From Sclerurus mexicanus (taxonomy: Eukaryota > Chordata > Aves > Passeriformes > Furnariidae), in NCBI GenBank assembly GCA_013396755.1, contig VWZF01005184.1, forward strand, positions 473-64,472: DNA of 64,000 nt, given 5' to 3'. The position numbers were made by a program, and so were the translations under genes. Below are positions 25,901 to 33,966 of this stretch, piece after piece. A model generated the notes under the pieces. The model did no database searches, was not told where the DNA came from, and saw only the letters and a program-made list of their open reading frames with translations. Position 1 is the first letter of the stretch. The number at the start of each line of letters is the position of its first letter.

Positions 25901-27451
25901 GTCTGCTCTGCAACACCTGGGCTACTTCACCTGACTTCATATTGCATTTACTCCTGCAGATTAGTTCTCTACCTCAAGTAATAACTGTATCACTTGCATT
26001 CAACAGAGTTATGTGAACACAAACTTCACAGCCTGTCACGTTGTAAACCGAGCATGTTGCCAAAAGACCATGACACAGCCTATTAACACACCTGCATTTA
26101 TGTTTCGGTCCTATTATGGAAAAGCAAAAACGCCTTTGAGGATATTAAGGTCCAAACAGCACTACAAGTACTATGAGTTGGAATTTCTTTCAAGCAGCCG
26201 GGCTAAAACCTCAGCTCAATCTTGGAGCAGGGTACTAACAAAACTACAGTCCCCTGTGAGCACCCCGTACTGCCTTCAAGGCACAGGGAAAGGAGCTCTC
26301 ATCTTGCAAAAGCTGGAATGCAGCCGGCTGAGCACCCAATGGATCAGCTGCCAATTCCTTCACATCTGGGCATCACGAAGGATTTGAGGTCTGAAAGGTG
26401 GGGGAGGAAGGAACGACAGACCTTGCCAGTCTCGGAACAGGGAGAAGGTTCTTGCAGATGCCTACGGCTGGCTGCCGTCCTTATCCAAGCCCTTAGATAA
26501 ACAAAGCTAACGGAGGGCTATTGAACAGCAGGCACAAACTCCTAGTTCTCTACAGTGCTTACCTTCAGAATTCCAAGAACCAAGAAACCAACAGAAAAAG
26601 GTTCCCTGCCCTTATGCCAAAAAAGCTATTTTTAGGGGAGTTCAAAACAGCGGAGGTCTGCTGCTGCCGAAAGCACTGCAATCCTGTTTTACACACAGAC
26701 AGATTTGGCAAGTGGTCTGAGTTTTCTCCTCGCTTGGCAAGAATTCAAAGTACCCGACAGAGCCAGGTAACCTCTTGGTCAGAGGAGCAGAAACATGCAT
26801 GCTCTCATGAGGAAAAGGTATCACATCTGGAACACAAACTGAGCTCAGGACCAGGAGACACCCTAGGAGCTGTAGCATCAGTCCTCTCTGCACTTATCCT
26901 TCTGCAAGTGGCGAGTTGGACTCCTCAGTCTGCCTTCCTTTTTGTCCTAGTCCAATCGCGAACCCGTACGCCAGGACACAGCGGACTGGAGAAAAAGGCG
27001 ACAAGCCTTTCATTCAGAGCATTTGCCCTGGCAATACCCACGTCAAGGGGGAACAACCGCACATACTCTGCCCGCCCTCACGGGCTGAGCCCGGGCGGGG
27101 GATGTGCACAGAGGGAAGCCCGGGGTGGCGAGAGGAAAATGAAGACCAGATTTCGGCTGAATAAAATCACCGCTGAGGTGAAGGCTCCCAACCCCGCAGA
27201 GCCACGGGCACAGCCCCCGATGGGAGCGGCACCGAGACTGCGGGGAAGGGGAACAAACAGAAGGGAAAAGGCCGGTCCCGGCGGGACGCGGCAGCCCCCT
27301 TACCGTACACCAGCTTTTTCATCTCGTGGTACCTGGCCCACAGGTAGGTCTTGGTGTCGGCGCCCTCGCCCGGGGCGGGCTGCCCGCCGGCCCTGCCGGG
27401 GCTCGCCGGCTGCTGCTCGCGGGGCTGCCCGTGCCCGTCGCCGCCGGCGCC
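1700..27451 (-). CDS. NT5DC2: NT5DC2, 5'-nucleotidase domain-containing protein 2 (14 coding exons, start hidden by gap)
   Basis: NT5DC2 belongs to the HAD superfamily, in the 5'-nucleotidase group related to cytosolic purine nucleotidase. Its substrate is not settled, so the nucleotidase role is a family inference. Joining 14 minus-strand exons gives 529 visible residues plus an unknown N-terminus; human forms are about 520-557 residues. Numbered from the first residue after the gap, HAD motif I is IYGFDYDYTLAQY, with the DxDxT aspartates at D82 and D84. Motif II is FLITNSPF, with T277. The late acidic motif is YFGDHLYSDL, with D367 and D372. All are intact. The C-terminus ends MVHIR. Every visible intron is GT-AG and every junction keeps frame. 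Intron 1 is about 7.0 kb, introns 5, 6 and 10 are about 3 kb, and introns 7, 8, 11, 12 and 13 are 653, 503, 381, 227 and 397 bp with nothing notable. The gene is divergent from SMIM4. Confidence 0.97.
2359..2423 (-). CDS. NT5DC2: NT5DC2 exon 13
   Basis: Residues 422-443 (65 bp), starting MYQDAESKQVLLEWMKERQE, with the last Arg codon split. Acceptor TTGCAG, donor GTGAGT. Confidence 0.94.
2651..2791 (-). CDS. NT5DC2: NT5DC2 exon 12
   Basis: Residues 375-421 (141 bp, phase 0), from DLMLRHGWRTGAIVPELE to HSLTWQQALTGLLERMQ. Acceptor CTCCAG, donor GTAAAC. Confidence 0.95.
3173..3259 (-). CDS. NT5DC2: NT5DC2 exon 11 (acidic HAD motif)
   Basis: Residues 346-374 (87 bp, phase 0). It carries YFGDHLYSDL, the late aspartate motif expected to help bind Mg2+ in HAD phosphatases. 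Acceptor TTGCAG, donor GTGAGT. Confidence 0.96.
3260..6229 (-). other. NT5DC2: NT5DC2 intron 10
   Basis: 2970 bp. I recognise no coding exon, RNA gene or transposon. The many open frames are not conserved-looking. A cluster of TTTCCAnnA-like steps occurs near 6118-6162. Confidence 0.6.
6230..6311 (-). CDS. NT5DC2: NT5DC2 exon 10
   Basis: Residues 319-345 (82 bp): PFRKLDDKGSLQWDKINQ followed by LEKGKIYKE. Acceptor CCCCAG, donor GTAAAG. Confidence 0.95.
6312..7685 (-). other. NT5DC2: NT5DC2 intron 9
   Basis: 1374 bp of unique-looking sequence. Nothing beyond the splice sites is identified. Confidence 0.6.
7686..7787 (-). CDS. NT5DC2: NT5DC2 exon 9
   Basis: Residues 285-318 (102 bp). It includes DKGMKHMVGKNWRDLFDMV and ends FFTDRRK, with the last codon split. 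Acceptor CCTCAG, donor GTAGGT. Confidence 0.95.
8291..8393 (-). CDS. NT5DC2: NT5DC2 exon 8 (HAD motif II)
   Basis: Residues 250-284 (103 bp), from EQYILHGDEIYAVLNRL to FLITNSPFSFV, including the motif II threonine. The acceptor AATATAG lies five bases upstream of an alternative CAG. Only the upstream site keeps frame with exon 7. Confidence 0.94.
9047..9107 (-). CDS. NT5DC2: NT5DC2 exon 7
   Basis: Residues 230-249 plus one base (61 bp): DAIRDVHVKGVMYKWIEKDL. Acceptor CTTTAG, donor GTGAGT. Confidence 0.94.
9108..12219 (-). other. NT5DC2: NT5DC2 intron 6
   Basis: 3112 bp. It contains A-rich tracts near 10426-10450 and 10921-10932. No transposon or RNA gene is recognised. Confidence 0.6.
12220..12348 (-). 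CDS. NT5DC2: NT5DC2 exon 6
   Basis: Residues 187-229 (129 bp, phase 0 at both ends). It includes KQFMDIFSLPEM and FDQVHLYKDIS. Acceptor TTCCAG, donor GTAAGT. Confidence 0.96.
12349..15884 (-). other. NT5DC2: NT5DC2 intron 5
   Basis: 3536 bp. It has a poly(A) tract near 12394-12406. No recognised element or exon. Confidence 0.6.
15885..15978 (-). CDS. NT5DC2: NT5DC2 exon 5
   Basis: Residues 156-186 (94 bp), from GLKPVPDEEVIELYGG to SDFYGK. It completes the split Arg from exon 4. Acceptor TCTAG, donor GTATTG. Confidence 0.95.
15979..17646 (-). other. NT5DC2: NT5DC2 intron 4
   Basis: 1668 bp. Nothing identified beyond the splice sites. Confidence 0.6.
17647..17702 (-). CDS. NT5DC2: NT5DC2 exon 4
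   Basis: Residues 137-155 (56 bp): SLLMKIDAFHYVQLGTAYR, with the final Arg codon split. Acceptor ATCACAG, donor GTATGT. Confidence 0.95.
17703..19307 (-). other. NT5DC2: NT5DC2 intron 3
   Basis: 1605 bp. It contains a short G-rich patch near 18898-18911. No exon or transposon recognised. Confidence 0.6.
19308..19382 (-). CDS. NT5DC2: NT5DC2 exon 3
   Basis: Residues 112-136 (75 bp, phase 0 at both ends), starting YPEGLAKYDYIPGFAIRG and ending HYDVQK. Acceptor CCCAG, donor GTAAGC. Confidence 0.96.
19383..20124 (-). other. NT5DC2: NT5DC2 intron 2
   Basis: 742 bp. Nothing identified beyond the splice sites. Confidence 0.6.
20125..20309 (-). CDS. NT5DC2: NT5DC2 exon 2 (HAD motif I)
   Basis: Residues 50-111 (185 bp). 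It carries DLLPPGVCNLLNPAAIYANN and the catalytic-type DYDYT motif. The acceptor CTCTTAG was chosen over CCCCCAG, 12 bases into the exon, because only the first restores the conserved DLLPP after LVY. The donor is GTAATG. Confidence 0.96.
20310..27303 (-). other. NT5DC2: NT5DC2 intron 1
   Basis: The largest intron of the gene in this window, 6994 bp. It starts inside the CpG-rich promoter block and becomes AT-richer toward exon 2. It contains a CAG/CTG inverted repeat at 20395-20440 and a poly(T) tract near 20784-20793. I recognise no transposon, RNA gene or alternative first exon. Human NT5DC2 uses an alternative first exon in some transcripts, so one may exist here unseen. Confidence 0.6.
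20395..20440. repeat. CAGCAGCAGC inverted repeat with two possible partner arms
   Basis: CAGCAGCAGC at 20395-20404 can pair with GCTGCTGCTG at 20418-20427 or at 20431-20440. It lies about 86-131 bp upstream of the NT5DC2 exon 2 acceptor on the transcribed strand. Confidence 0.7.
27304..27451 (-). CDS. NT5DC2: NT5DC2 exon 1, partial (cut by assembly gap)
   Basis: The exon encodes residues 1-49 after the gap. A glycine/proline/glutamine-rich stretch is followed by the conserved TKTYLWARYHEMKKLVY. It ends with one base of a split Asp codon before GTAAGG. The low-complexity N-terminal part is typical of the mitochondrial-targeting-like or disordered N-terminus of this family, but the start codon is not visible. 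Confidence 0.9.
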
Positions 27452-27639
27452 NNNNNNNNNNNNNNNNNNNNNNNNNNNNNNNNNNNNNNNNNNNNNNNNN
27501 NNNNNNNNNNNNNNNNNNNNNNNNNNNNNNNNNNNNNNNNNNNNNNNNNNNNNNNNNNNNNNNNNNNNNNNNNNNNNNNNNNNNNNNNNNNNNNNNNNNN
27601 NNNNNNNNNNNNNNNNNNNNNNNNNNNNNNNNNNNNNNN
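27452..27639. other. Assembly gap (188 N)
   Basis: Unbroken N run inside the CpG-rich region. It removes the 5' part of NT5DC2 exon 1 and part of the shared promoter. The real length may differ from 188 bp. Confidence 1.
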
Positions 27640-27771
27640 GGCCGGCCGGGGGTGTGCCGTGAGCGCGGCTCGTCCCGCCCCGCCTCGCCTCGCCTCTCAC
27701 ACGCCGCCCTCCCGTCTCCCCTTGTTCCCTTCACTGCCCCTGAAGGGCGAAGGCGCCCGTGCCGCCCGGCC

Positions 27772-27922
27772 ATGCTGGTGAGCAGGAGGCTGAAGCGCCT
27801 CTTGCAGATGGTGCCCGGGAAGCGGCGCTTCGGCGTTTACAGGTTCCTGCCTTTCTTCTTCGTGCTCGGAGGGGCCATGGAGTGGTTCATGATCAACGTG
27901 CGCATCGGCAAGGAGACCTTCT
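27772..27922 (+). CDS. SMIM4: SMIM4 exon 1
   Basis: Residues 1-50 plus the first base of Tyr51 (151 bp). It contains the basic N-terminus and the whole membrane segment. The donor is GTGAGT. Confidence 0.97.
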
Positions 27923-29117
27923 GTGAGTGCGGGGGCACCCCCTCACGACAGTCCTACAAACTATTGTGTGGTTCAACGGTGATTTTTTTATATTGAAAAA
28001 GACTCATGAGGTTTCACAGAATTTAACTGCAGGTGTGGGGTCACCTGATACGTGACTTTTACAATTAAAATGGCTCACGAGAATTTGACTAGTGGCATTT
28101 AGTTTCTATAAATTAAAGTATTTATTTCTAAAGTGACATTCCCCCCTTTAATAAATATTGCTAGAAATATTTGTGTACTTGAGAAAAAAGATTACTCAGC
28201 AGTATATGGGAATATTCCCATTTTCATGGGAACTCCTGTTGAGTCTCCTGAACCATGAAATGGCTTGGTAGAGTTTCCAGAACTGACAAAGCCCCAGCAA
28301 TCAAAACTGCCCGTCTGCTCAGTGATGAAGGGTTTGTTCAGCAACTTTCAGTTCAGTCCAAGGAATAACCAAGTCAGGCTTGAAAACACAGAGCAGCTGC
28401 CTTTACATTGTTTTCCTAAAAAAAAATTGCTATGCCTAATGATACTATCCTACAGCAATAATCATTGTGCACTTTAACCCTATTATTGCTTCATAATCCA
28501 AGCAAAGTGACCATGTACAAAACTGATAACATGTTTTTTTTTGTCAGTGAGCTATTCTATTTGGTGATGGATATTTAGGGGTGATCAGGGAGAGTGGAGG
28601 CAGGAGGGACAACCGGGAAGACCATCAATATGGGAATTTTCCTGTGCTTTGTTTATGTAAAAAAGCCTGAAGTACTGAAGCCAAGCTGGCAGCCCCCAGG
28701 CATGGACTTTGTCCCTATAATTTAATTTCCCTTCTGCTTCATTTAGTTGGGGTATTTGTGGTTTTAATTACCCTCATGAGAAAGCAGACAAATGACTGTA
28801 TTGCACTGGAAACTTGGTTTTCCTATAAAAACATTTACTCAGGACTGACGGGAAGAACTTCAGCCTGTATGGAGAACATGAGCTAATTTAAGGGGTAATA
28901 AGGATTTGTGCTGCCTTGAATTTCCAGTTGCCTGTCAGCATCTGCAAGAGGAATTTGGACTGAAAAGTTTAAAAAGAGATGGCAGGGTTCACACATTTAG
29001 TACCATCTTGCACTGGGAGAAGTCTCATCTAAAACCTCTTTCTCTGCAGATGATGTTTACCGCAGGAAACGCTCTGAGAGACAGTACGAGGCAAGGATGG
29101 AGAAGAGTGAAGTTTAG
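27772..29117 (+). CDS. SMIM4: SMIM4 (UQCC5), small integral membrane protein 4, complex III assembly factor
   Basis: SMIM4, also named UQCC5, is a small mitochondrial inner-membrane protein needed for assembly of respiratory complex III, acting around cytochrome b synthesis (established in mammals). Two exons give 72 residues; human has 70. A basic N-terminus with RRLKRLL is followed by VPGKRRFGVYRFLPFFFVLG, the start of the single membrane segment at about residues 22-42 (ending near AMEWFMI). Then come VRIGKETFYDVYRRK and a charged C-terminal tail ending EKSEV. The chosen ATG lies just downstream of the CpG-rich promoter, has G at -3 and starts at the expected distance from VPGK. The split Tyr codon joins exons at GTGAGT and CTGCAG. 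It is divergent from NT5DC2 and convergent with PBRM1. Confidence 0.97.
27923..29049 (+). other. SMIM4: SMIM4 intron
   Basis: 1127 bp, AT-rich past the promoter block. Nothing recognised beyond the splice sites. Confidence 0.8.
29050..29117 (+). CDS. SMIM4: SMIM4 exon 2 (last coding exon)
   Basis: It completes Tyr51 and encodes DVYRRKRSERQYEARMEK and SEV, then TAG at 29115-29117. Acceptor TCTCTGCAG. Confidence 0.97.
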
Positions 29118-29385
29118 CTGAGACGTTTCAAGGCGGAGGTCCCAGTGCTTTAATTGTAGCAGTGCCAAAGCAGCTTTACTGCCACGTTGATGGTGGGGGA
29201 TGGCTCTGCAAGATGAACTGTGATCCACACGTACTCACGTGGCTTTGGCAGTTTTGCTTTTCTTCCGTATCTTTAATATTTAAATATTTAAATGAAGTAC
29301 AACAGTGAATATTTTGTTGTGTTTGGGCATCTCCCACTAATGTTTGCTTAGTACTTCTAAATAAACGAAACTGAGTCAACAATTT
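29118..29385 (+). other. SMIM4: SMIM4 3' UTR (short form)
   Basis: From the TAG to about 20 bp past the first AATAAA. A longer form may run to the signals near 30324-30340. Confidence 0.6.
29360..29365 (+). terminator. SMIM4: SMIM4 poly(A) signal
   Basis: AATAAA on the plus strand, 243 bp after the stop codon and the first one downstream of it. Confidence 0.65.
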
Positions 29386-32300
29386 GGCTAATGCTTTTCT
29401 TTGCTTGGCGAAGCACCCTTCTTGTGACAAGACCAATGGGAAAGAAATGTTACATGTTGCACCCACCTCAGCATAATGGAAATTTTTAGTTCCTTTCTGT
29501 TGCACTGACAGAAACCCCTTTGGCATCTGATTTGTTTTTTTTACAGCGAGGCATAATTTTAACTAGATAAAAGGAGCACAAACTCAGTGCTCAGTGTTTG
29601 CTCAGCCCACACTGCTTGTAAAGTCACCCGTGCCCACAACAGGGACACCCTTTGTTGCTGCTCTAGCAGTGACCTGAGCTCAGCCTGGGGGAAAAGTCTG
29701 ACACGTGTACCAGGTAAGAGTGCAACTCGGGCAAACCCGAGTCCTGTGTGTAGGATCCTGCCCCCAAAGCAGGACAGCAGGGCTGACTGCTGTGCACAGT
29801 GACACTGGGGCTCGGGTGTGGCAGTGTGCTGGTGACTGCAGCAGGTGGCTGGGAGGGTCCTACGTTAATACCACTGTTCTGTTTCTGAGGGTATGTGTGC
29901 ATGCCAAGGATGCCACAAAGACAGATCAGCCTCAAAACAAACCCGAGGGAGTTCTTGCACTTACCTGTGTTCCTGTGCTAGCTCCTGACAGCCTTTTTAA
30001 GTCATCAGCTGAGGAGACTGAACGCTCTGAAGATGTTACGCTGCAGGTACTCGAACCACTGTGCTTTGTGTTGAGCCTTCCAAGGACTGGTGCTGCTTGT
30101 GTTTCAGGAGCTGAACTGGCAGAGGATTAAAGCTGTGACTGCCATGGTGTATTCTGACTGGGCAGCAAGTGAAGCACTTGAAGAAAGTCCCTAGTTCAGA
30201 AGTAAGAACCTTTGACTTGGGTTGCAAGGTAGAGCCCAGGTTCAAAAACTCACACACAAACTGTGTTTTGCAGTCACAGATCATCACACAGAAGTCAATC
30301 CTGACTGTAGCAATACATTAAAGAATAAAGCATTAATAAAAAGCCAGATTTTGAAAATTGCTGAGCTTTAGCTCCATCTGCTTTTACTTTGTGAACCTTT
30401 TGGAATTCTCTTGTGCTTGGTTTCCATAGAACAAATAAGTTTTTCAATACCTGTTTTTTTCAAGGAAGAGCCCTGTGCCCCAGCTGTTTCTCAGGACTCA
30501 GGAACCTGGTGTGAAAGCTTCCTGTGGCTGCCCTGAAGCACTTCTGTAACAGCAACAGAGTGTTCCACAGACATCAGTGAGCCAAGTCCAGTTTCTCACT
30601 TGAGGCCTCTCGCTTGTTTTGCAGCGACTGTTCCCCATTTGCAGCTGAGAGCGCCAGGCACATCTGGAAGATCCCTCAGGTGTCTCCAGCCAGGTAAACA
30701 AAGGGAGCCAGGCTGCAGTCACACACAAAAAGTCCAGTGTCACTGATCTTTGTGACAACTGCAGGAATAAAATCCTTCTCCAAGCTGGCACTGTACCATT
30801 TCAGACAACACAAATGTTATGACAGAATATGAAGCCTGACATTTAGAAATCTGAGCTGTGTTCTCTGTTCCACGATCTGTTTGCTATTGCTGACCCTTTG
30901 GCATTCCTGCATTTTGCCAGTCTCTCACTAATGCTGGAAATAAGAGTACGTATGAGCCCCATTCAGGAGTTTCAGCCCATTCAGAACCAAGCACGTTCAG
31001 GGACTTAGTACTGATTTTAATCTACACCCAACAGTCAACAACCAGTCTTCACTTGCTTTTGCAGTTTTATCCCTGCTGACTCCTAGTTCTGTGCTCCTTG
31101 CCTTCTCCAGCAATCTCTTCCTGACTCTCATATCCCTGTTTCCTTCCCATCCTCCATCTGCTGTGGCAAAGGCAACGGGGAGGAAGCAAGAGCTCTCCCT
31201 TGGCTCAGTGCTTGGGCCAGCACTGGGAACACCACGTTGCTGCTCCGTGGTACAGGAGTGAGCCAGGAACACACTTCCAGCCCTGCCAGCTCCAGCTCCG
31301 GGGCTGAGCACGTCCCTCCTCCTGCAGGGAGTTCAGCTGTGTCAGCCCAGAGCACAGCTCGGCATCCATCAGCAGCTTTGCAGGAGCTCCCGAGACGCAG
31401 CAAAGCATTCCTGCTGAAAGCTTTCTGGACTGTGGGACTCAGAGCAAGATACCGAGCATGGAAATTTTCAACTCAGTAAACAGTGTATATACAAGCAGTG
31501 CTGCTCACCCCTCCAGATTTAAAGGGACAATTTCACCACGAACCCAGAACAATTAGAAAGAATTGGATCTGTTGGTCTTTTCTCTGTGGTTGTGCACACA
31601 AAGATGCAGCTGTCTGCTGAAAAACCTGTGGTGAGCCAGAGCAGAACTGAAAGAAGTTATGGGAAAGTTATGCATGTGCCCAGCCTCCACTCCTCCCTGG
31701 CACAGGGGGTGGCAGTTCTGTCCAAGCTTTCCAAGAGTACAAAAAGGAAAGAACAGTCATCTGATGTACTGGTGAATTCTTTCTTGGAGCAAAACTTTTC
31801 CTGTCTTCAGTGGAGGTGAGGTTTCACTTTGGTGCATCACACCTAGGATGACAATTAATCATAGTCCTCCCAAACACCATCCAGTGGAAGCTGAATTTGG
31901 ACACTCCCTGTAGGGACAGTTGCTTTTTAAACCAGAACTGACCATCTTTCACTGTTCCTGCCCAAGGCTTTTGTCGTGCTCAGCTGAGCCTGAGCTGAGC
32001 CTCACTGGTGACACGCGTTGCTTGTAATTCTGTGCTTTCTCCTCCATTTCTCTTCTGGTCTCTCCTGCTGCTTCCTTCAACAGATGATAATCTGCGTGGC
32101 CAGGCATCTCCCCTGGATCTCTGTTCCCTCTTGGCACAGGAAGGACTGACCGTATCATGCCTCCGAGGCCTGACTGACGCTGGGAATATCTTCATCCAGG
32201 ATCACCAGAGCCTACTGCACTGCAGCAGCTGTCATTTTGTTTCTTCGTATAAAGGTTAAATTAGACTTGCTGGGAAATGCAGCAAGCAAGAGGAATGTGA

Positions 32301-32860
32301 GGTTTATTTTATTAATCAGAAAATTCCCCATGTATCAGTGAATCCGATCCCATCCCTGACTCGAGGTTCAGAGTGCCCAGCCATTTTGAAACTCCAGTTT
32401 GGTGCATTTGCAGCATTTGGCTGACCTTTAGTATCTTGGGCTGAGCAAACAAGATGTGGAGAATGATTAGGATTAGTCTCCTCTGGGCAACTGCAACAGG
32501 AAATTGTGGAAGGATGGAAGTTTGTGAAGCTGGCAGCTTGTGCGAGAGGCAGCATTTATCCCTCAGGTTGAAGACATGGACGCATCTTAATTAAATATAA
32601 TGCTGTCTGTTCTGGTTGTTTAGCTCTTTTTTTCAAGGTTCACTATTCATGCCTGTTATGGCTCAATTTTCAGCATCATTTCTTACCACCTACAGGCAGA
32701 TCTTGCAATACACAGGACAACAGGAAAAGGGTATTTTACCCACACACATTCACCAAGGACTTCATAAAATCTGGGTCAGCAACAGCCAGAATTACCTGAA
32801 ATAAAATCCTAGCAGAAGTCTTAATGGACACTCACACCTGGTTAATCCAAAACACTTTGC
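29386..32860. other. Tail-to-tail intergenic interval SMIM4/PBRM1
   Basis: About 3.5 kb with no recognisable coding exon or RNA gene. TTTATTTTATT at 32303-32313 gives two overlapping minus-strand AATAAA hexamers that could end a very long PBRM1 transcript. Open frames in 31000-32250 are not recognisable proteins. Confidence 0.55.
30324..30340 (+). terminator. SMIM4: Alternative distal poly(A) signals
   Basis: Two AATAAA hexamers (30324-30329 and 30335-30340) on the plus strand, about 1.2 kb after the SMIM4 stop. Use for a longer SMIM4 transcript is only possible, not shown. Confidence 0.3.
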
Positions 32861-32868
32861 AAACTATT

Positions 32869-32874
32869 TTTATT
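32869..32874 (-). terminator. PBRM1: Candidate distal PBRM1 poly(A) signal
   Basis: AATAAA on the minus strand about 3.0 kb past the stop, after an AT-rich stretch and before a GT-containing stretch. Confidence 0.35.
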
Positions 32875-33191
32875 CAAATTAAAAAGACTCAGGTAAACAA
32901 AGTGATGGTACATACATGTTATAAACCTGGTTAGCAGCTCAGCCTTCAGGAGTACAAGATCTAATGAAAAGCCACGCATGGGTAAACCAGGTCTGAAAAC
33001 ATATGCTGAAAAAAAGTCACCAACATCAACACTTTGAATTTTTACACAAACAGTAAATTTTCTCATGGAAGGGAAGGACTGAGGAAGAGAACAAACAATT
33101 ATTAGTCGTCTCCAACTGGTTTATGAAAATACCGGTCCTAGTTTAGTCTATTTTCCACTCTCACAGAAACCAACCATTGCCCACACATACT

Positions 33192-33197
33192 TTTATT
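33192..33197 (-). terminator. PBRM1: Candidate PBRM1 poly(A) signal
   Basis: AATAAA on the minus strand, one of three candidates in the presumed 3' UTR. The site actually used cannot be decided from sequence. Confidence 0.3.
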
Positions 33198-33475
33198 TTA
33201 ATATGAAAGTTTTGTTTATGCCAGTACAATGAATGGCAGTGAAAAACAGATGAGGGGTTCAAACACCCACAAAGAGACAGACAGACATGTCTTTTTTTTT
33301 GTCTTTTCTTTTTTTTTTTTTAAACCAGAGTGAGAAAAGTTTCTTTTGCTGGTTTTGAATTCTAGACTGTAGCCATTATATCCTAAATTCCACTGCAATC
33401 GACTGAAATGCCTCCAGTAGAGAAAGGAGATACGATTTTGAAATAAATAAGGCTTAAAATAATTGATCAGGGCCA

Positions 33476-33545
33476 GCCCAGTGGCTTAGTGGTAGTGCTC
33501 TGCACTGCCTTGTGGGAGGAGCCAGGTTTTGTTTGCCCTTCCAAT
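33476..33545 (+). mobile_element. Possible old tRNA-derived SINE fragment
   Basis: TGGCTTAGTGG at 33482-33492 fits the tRNA promoter A-box pattern TRGCNNAGTGG. A degenerate B-box-like GGTTTTGTTTGCC follows about 34 bp later. No poly(A) tail or target duplication is clear. It could be chance. Confidence 0.25.
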
Positions 33546-33960
33546 CTCTTGCTCCTGGGCCAGAAAGAGCAGTGAAAGGAGGGATTCAGCTGCTCGGGAG
33601 GAGAGAGCCAGTGCTGCAGTCTGCTTATCACTGACCTTCAGATAAATTAAACATCTGAGTTCTACAGGCTCCACAGGGAGTCCCATCCAGTCCTCAAAAG
33701 AAAAATAAATAAAACAATAATTTAATTAAAATTCATCCCGGCTTCTTTGGTGTAATTTTTGTTAATGCTGAGGAGTAGAATCTGGTGGTGTATTAGTACA
33801 ATCCATGATAGCTCCAAATGCTCAAAAACTAGGATTTGCTGCCTGATTCGCTTCAACGTCCCATCTTTGTGGCTAAAAACTGCAAAACCTATGGTAACTT
33901 AAACACATTTTCAAATGATACTGTATACATGGGGGTGGTCTAAGACTATTCAATTTCTAC

Positions 33961-33966
33961 TTTATT
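33961..33966 (-). terminator. PBRM1: Candidate proximal PBRM1 poly(A) signal
   Basis: First AATAAA on the minus strand after the PBRM1 stop, about 1.9 kb downstream. Confidence 0.35.

Larger units (their letters stand above)
26930..27960. promoter_or_regulatory. CpG-rich bidirectional promoter region of NT5DC2 and SMIM4
   Basis: Base composition rises sharply in G+C and CpG from about 26930 to about 27960. It surrounds NT5DC2 exon 1 (minus) and SMIM4 exon 1 (plus), whose visible coding ends are only about 320 bp apart. A CCCGCCCCGCC GC-box-like stretch lies near 27675-27685. No TATA box is visible between the gap and the SMIM4 ATG. The same head-to-head pair exists in human. The gap hides the core of the region. 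Confidence 0.75.

Noticed and set aside
26521..27996. 491-codon plus-strand open frame crossing the gap
   Set aside because: It runs through N bases, NT5DC2 intron 1 and exon 1 antisense, then enters SMIM4 frame by chance. Only the SMIM4 part from 27772 is supported.
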